From Acidaminobacter sp. JC074 (GTDB taxonomy: Bacteria > Bacillota > Clostridia > Peptostreptococcales > Acidaminobacteraceae): a stretch of DNA of 64,000 bases. The DNA lies in contig NZ_VANV01000012.1 of NCBI RefSeq assembly GCF_022496765.1, forward strand, positions 62,001 through 126,000, given 5' to 3'. Every line of letters begins with the position of its first letter. The first letter of the stretch is position 1. The notes under the pieces were generated by a model. It was not told the origin of the DNA and did no database searches. It was given only the letters and a program-made list of their open reading frames with translations. Positions 61,882-64,000 of the stretch are shown here, in pieces. A program made the translations under genes and the position numbers.

Positions 61882-63072
61882 ATGGCTGTTAGTGAACTTA
61901 ACAGCTACATAAAAAGACAATTACAATTTGATCCTATCCTAAGTCAACTACGAGTTGTCGGTGAAATATCAAATTTTAAATTACATTCAAGTGGTCATAT
62001 CTACTTTACTCTAAAGGACGAAACTTCTAAAATTCAGTGTGTTATGTTTCGGTCTGATGCAGAAAACCTTGATTATATGCCAGCTGATGGTGAAAAAACG
62101 GAAATCTCAGGCCGAGTATCTGTTTATGAAAGAGAAGGCAAGTATCAGATTTACGTAACTTCTATGACTGAAGTAGGTAAAGGTGAGCTTTTTAAAGCAT
62201 TTAACCTTTTAAAGGATCGTTTGGACAAGGAAGGGTATTTTCTAAAGTCAAATGAGATACCTAGATTTCCTGCAAAGGTTGGTCTTATTACATCACCGAC
62301 CAGTGCTGCTGTTAGGGATATGATAACAGTCATGACCAGAAGAAACCCTTATGTAGAGATTCAGATTTATCCGGTTCATGTTCAGGGTGAGATGGCTAAG
62401 TTTGAAATTGCATCTGCCATTGATTACTTTAATGACAATCCAGTGGATACCATTATTGTTTCAAGAGGTGGCGGTTCTATAGAAGAGTTGTGGGCATTTA
62501 ATGAACTCATGGTGGCTGAAGCTATCTATGCTTCTAAGATTCCTGTTATTTCAGGTGTTGGTCATGAAACAGACTTTACCATTTCTGACTTTGTATCAGA
62601 CAAAAGGGCTGCAACGCCTTCTGAAGCTGCAGAAATGGCTGTATCAGATATGAGTGTTTACTATGATCATTTAAGCTTGCAAAAGTCAAGACTCATACAA
62701 TCTGTATCAAATGAAATACAAAGCAAAAAAATTCTCTTAGAGAGAAGTAACAAGAAAAAGTTATGTCAACTAATCTCAAGGGACATATCAACAGAAAAAT
62801 CACAGCTAGAATGGTCTGGAACCAGGCTTAGAAATGCCATGGAATTCTTAACCATGTCTTATGGCAACCACTTGGAAAAACTGGCTTTACGCTTAGATGG
62901 GGCCTCGCCTTTATCGACTTTAAATCGTGGTTATGCTGTTGTACAAAAAGACCACAAAACCATTACATCTGTTGATGATGTCCAGGTAACAGATTCAATT
63001 GATATTATACTAAAAAATGGTATAATTAAAACTGAGGTCATTTCAAAAGAAAGGAAGACCCATAATGAATAA
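61882..63072 (+). CDS. xseA: Exodeoxyribonuclease VII large subunit
   Basis: Catalytic subunit of exonuclease VII. The 396-residue protein has an N-terminal OB-fold (1-100; VVGEISNFKLHSSGHIYFTLKD) and the nuclease core with GLITSPTSAAVRDM, SRGGGSIEELWAFN and GVGHETDFTI. A coiled-coil region (265-350) and a C-terminal NRGYAVV segment follow. The ribosome site is poor (AAGAG). It overlaps xseB by eight bases (ATGAATAA). Confidence 0.96.
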   Translation: MAVSELNSYIKRQLQFDPILSQLRVVGEISNFKLHSSGHIYFTLKDETSKIQCVMFRSDAENLDYMPADGEKTEISGRVSVYEREGKYQIYVTSMTEVGKGELFKAFNLLKDRLDKEGYFLKSNEIPRFPAKVGLITSPTSAAVRDMITVMTRRNPYVEIQIYPVHVQGEMAKFEIASAIDYFNDNPVDTIIVSRGGGSIEELWAFNELMVAEAIYASKIPVISGVGHETDFTISDFVSDKRAATPSEAAEMAVSDMSVYYDHLSLQKSRLIQSVSNEIQSKKILLERSNKKKLCQLISRDISTEKSQLEWSGTRLRNAMEFLTMSYGNHLEKLALRLDGASPLSTLNRGYAVVQKDHKTITSVDDVQVTDSIDIILKNGIIKTEVISKERKTHNE

Positions 63073-63301
63073 ATTTAAAGATTTTGAAAAAGATCTTAAA
63101 AAATTAGATGAGATTGTGGCTTCTCTTGAAGCTGGTGAATTATCTCTATCTGAGGCTTTATCAGCCTTTGAAAAAGGGATCGGTCTTTACAATGCATGCC
63201 ATCAGGTTCTAGAGGGTGCAGAAGACCAGGTAAAGATCTTAATAGATAATATGGAAACAGGAGAAAAAGAGGCTGTTTCATTTAATGATTTTGGAGAGTA
63301 A
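63065..63301 (+). CDS. xseB: Exodeoxyribonuclease VII small subunit
   Basis: The 78-residue helical-hairpin protein has the family pattern FEKDLKKLDEIVASLEAGELSL split over 6-27 and ALSAFEKGIGLYNAC. It binds XseA in multiple copies. The overlap with xseA suggests coupled translation. It ends 0 bases before the polyprenyl synthase start. Confidence 0.95.
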   Translation: MNKFKDFEKDLKKLDEIVASLEAGELSLSEALSAFEKGIGLYNACHQVLEGAEDQVKILIDNMETGEKEAVSFNDFGE

Positions 63302-64000
63302 ATGAATTTTAAAGAGAGTTTACATAATAAAGCACAAGTCGTAGAAAAACATCTAGCTACTTTTTTTAATGAACATCAGAATGAATTCGAAAAGAAACTT
63401 CATGATTCAATGAAATACAGTCTTTTATCAGGTGGTAAAAGAATTAGACCTATATTAGCTTTAGAAATTGGACGCTTGTTTGGTGCTCATGAATCTCAAG
63501 TCATAGACTATGCTTGCGCCATCGAAATGATTCATACCTATTCTTTGATACACGATGATCTTCCTGCTATGGATGATGATGATTTAAGAAGAGGGAAAAA
63601 GACCAATCACATAGTATACGGTGAAGCCATGGCCATTTTAGCGGGTGATGGCTTGTTGAATTACGCTTTTGAGCTTATGAGTGATAAAGCTATTTCTATG
63701 AATCATGTAAATGCTATGAAAGCTGTTTCTAAGGCCTCAGGTCATCAAGGCATGATTGGTGGACAGGTTGCAGATATTATGTCTGAAGATCAAGGTGGAG
63801 ATGCAGACATTCTTCACTATATTCAAATGAATAAAACATCGGCACTTTTAACTTGTGCTTTGCTTGCAGGTGGTCATATAGCAGGTGCTGATGATAAAGT
63901 AATAAAGAATTTGGAGCGCTTAGGCGCATGTGTGGGCATCGCCTTTCAAATCAAAGATGATATCTTAGACATTGAAAGTGATGAAGAAACGCTGGGAAAA
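63302..64000 (+). CDS. ispA: Polyprenyl (farnesyl-type) diphosphate synthase, cut by window end
   Basis: The frame is open from ATG 63302 to the last base (233 codons), so the 3' end is missing; the family has about 295 residues. It contains SGGKRIRP near 45-52 and the first aspartate-rich motif DDLPAMDDDDLRRG near 83-96, whose layout (DDxxxxD) fits farnesyl or geranylgeranyl diphosphate synthases. GHQGMIGGQ follows near 147-155. GGAGAG at 63293-63298 is the ribosome site. The order xseA-xseB-ispA, leading on to dxs, is usual in Firmicutes. Confidence 0.93.
   Translation, partial: MNFKESLHNKAQVVEKHLATFFNEHQNEFEKKLHDSMKYSLLSGGKRIRPILALEIGRLFGAHESQVIDYACAIEMIHTYSLIHDDLPAMDDDDLRRGKKTNHIVYGEAMAILAGDGLLNYAFELMSDKAISMNHVNAMKAVSKASGHQGMIGGQVADIMSEDQGGDADILHYIQMNKTSALLTCALLAGGHIAGADDKVIKNLERLGACVGIAFQIKDDILDIESDEETLGK

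Noticed and set aside
1..64000. CRISPR arrays, prophage, insertion sequences, tRNA and rRNA genes
   Set aside because: I looked for regular short repeats, transposase or integrase motifs and rRNA or tRNA signatures on both strands and saw none. The only tRNA-related element is the alaS T-box.

Overview
The window is an AT-rich, densely coded stretch of chromosome from a low-GC Gram-positive bacterium. It most likely belongs to the Clostridia (Bacillota), perhaps near the Fusibacter/Acidaminobacter group, though the genus is only a guess. The evidence is strong AGGAGG-type ribosome sites, dominant AGA arginine codons, BglG-type RNA antitermination, an alaS T-box, RNase J, IreB, a sortase with an LPXTG substrate, and the gene order mltG-trmR-U32-udk known from Bacillus. 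I see no tRNA or rRNA genes, CRISPR arrays, insertion sequences or prophage. No gene-free stretch exceeds 300 bases. The longest are 19411-19650 (T-box leader), 33413-33641 (promoter of aroE and the pilus genes), 8167-8343 (divergent iscR promoter) and 58244-58409 (divergent, little visible).

Layout. 40-6426: rarA, then a complete glucose-type PTS set (glcT, EIICB, EIIA, HPr, enzyme I) controlled by two RAT/terminator switches and a probable cre site. 6437-8166 (minus): a TPR membrane protein and a LiaF-like protein. 8344-10418: iscR-iscS-iscU. 10496-19410: an AraC/GyrI-type regulator and four tandem Cache-domain sensor kinases, two of which lack the phosphoacceptor histidine. 19430-30209: T-box/alaS, then ireB, a ferredoxin-fused aldo/keto reductase, ruvX, a DUF1292 gene, fur, rnjA, a ylbF-family gene, mltG, trmR, a U32 peptidase and udk. 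30271-33412: a fifth Cache kinase and a membrane-anchored lysozyme-like protein.

33642-49282: aroE, then a full type IV pilus cluster (pilB, pilT, pilC, major pilin, prepilin peptidase, minor pilin, pilM, pilN, a long pilO, two more pilin-like genes), then comFB, aroK, aroQ, efp and a small acidic zinc-ribbon protein. 49403-58243: two GGDEF-EAL proteins flank a 1397-residue LPQTG adhesin and its sortase, so pili, adhesin and c-di-GMP enzymes sit side by side. 58410-60054: an orphan gene and a Phd/PIN toxin-antitoxin pair with a striking 21-bp-spaced operator. 60139-64000: asp23, nusB, a TsaD-like paralogue, xseA, xseB and a polyprenyl synthase cut by the window end.

The best candidates for something new are four: the kinase array with two pseudokinases and no response regulator; the acidic D-x-D/N-x-D-G/N loops present in all four pilin-like proteins, with the giant Glu5-less pilin; the adhesin/sortase/c-di-GMP island; and the 21-bp-phased GTAC operator.
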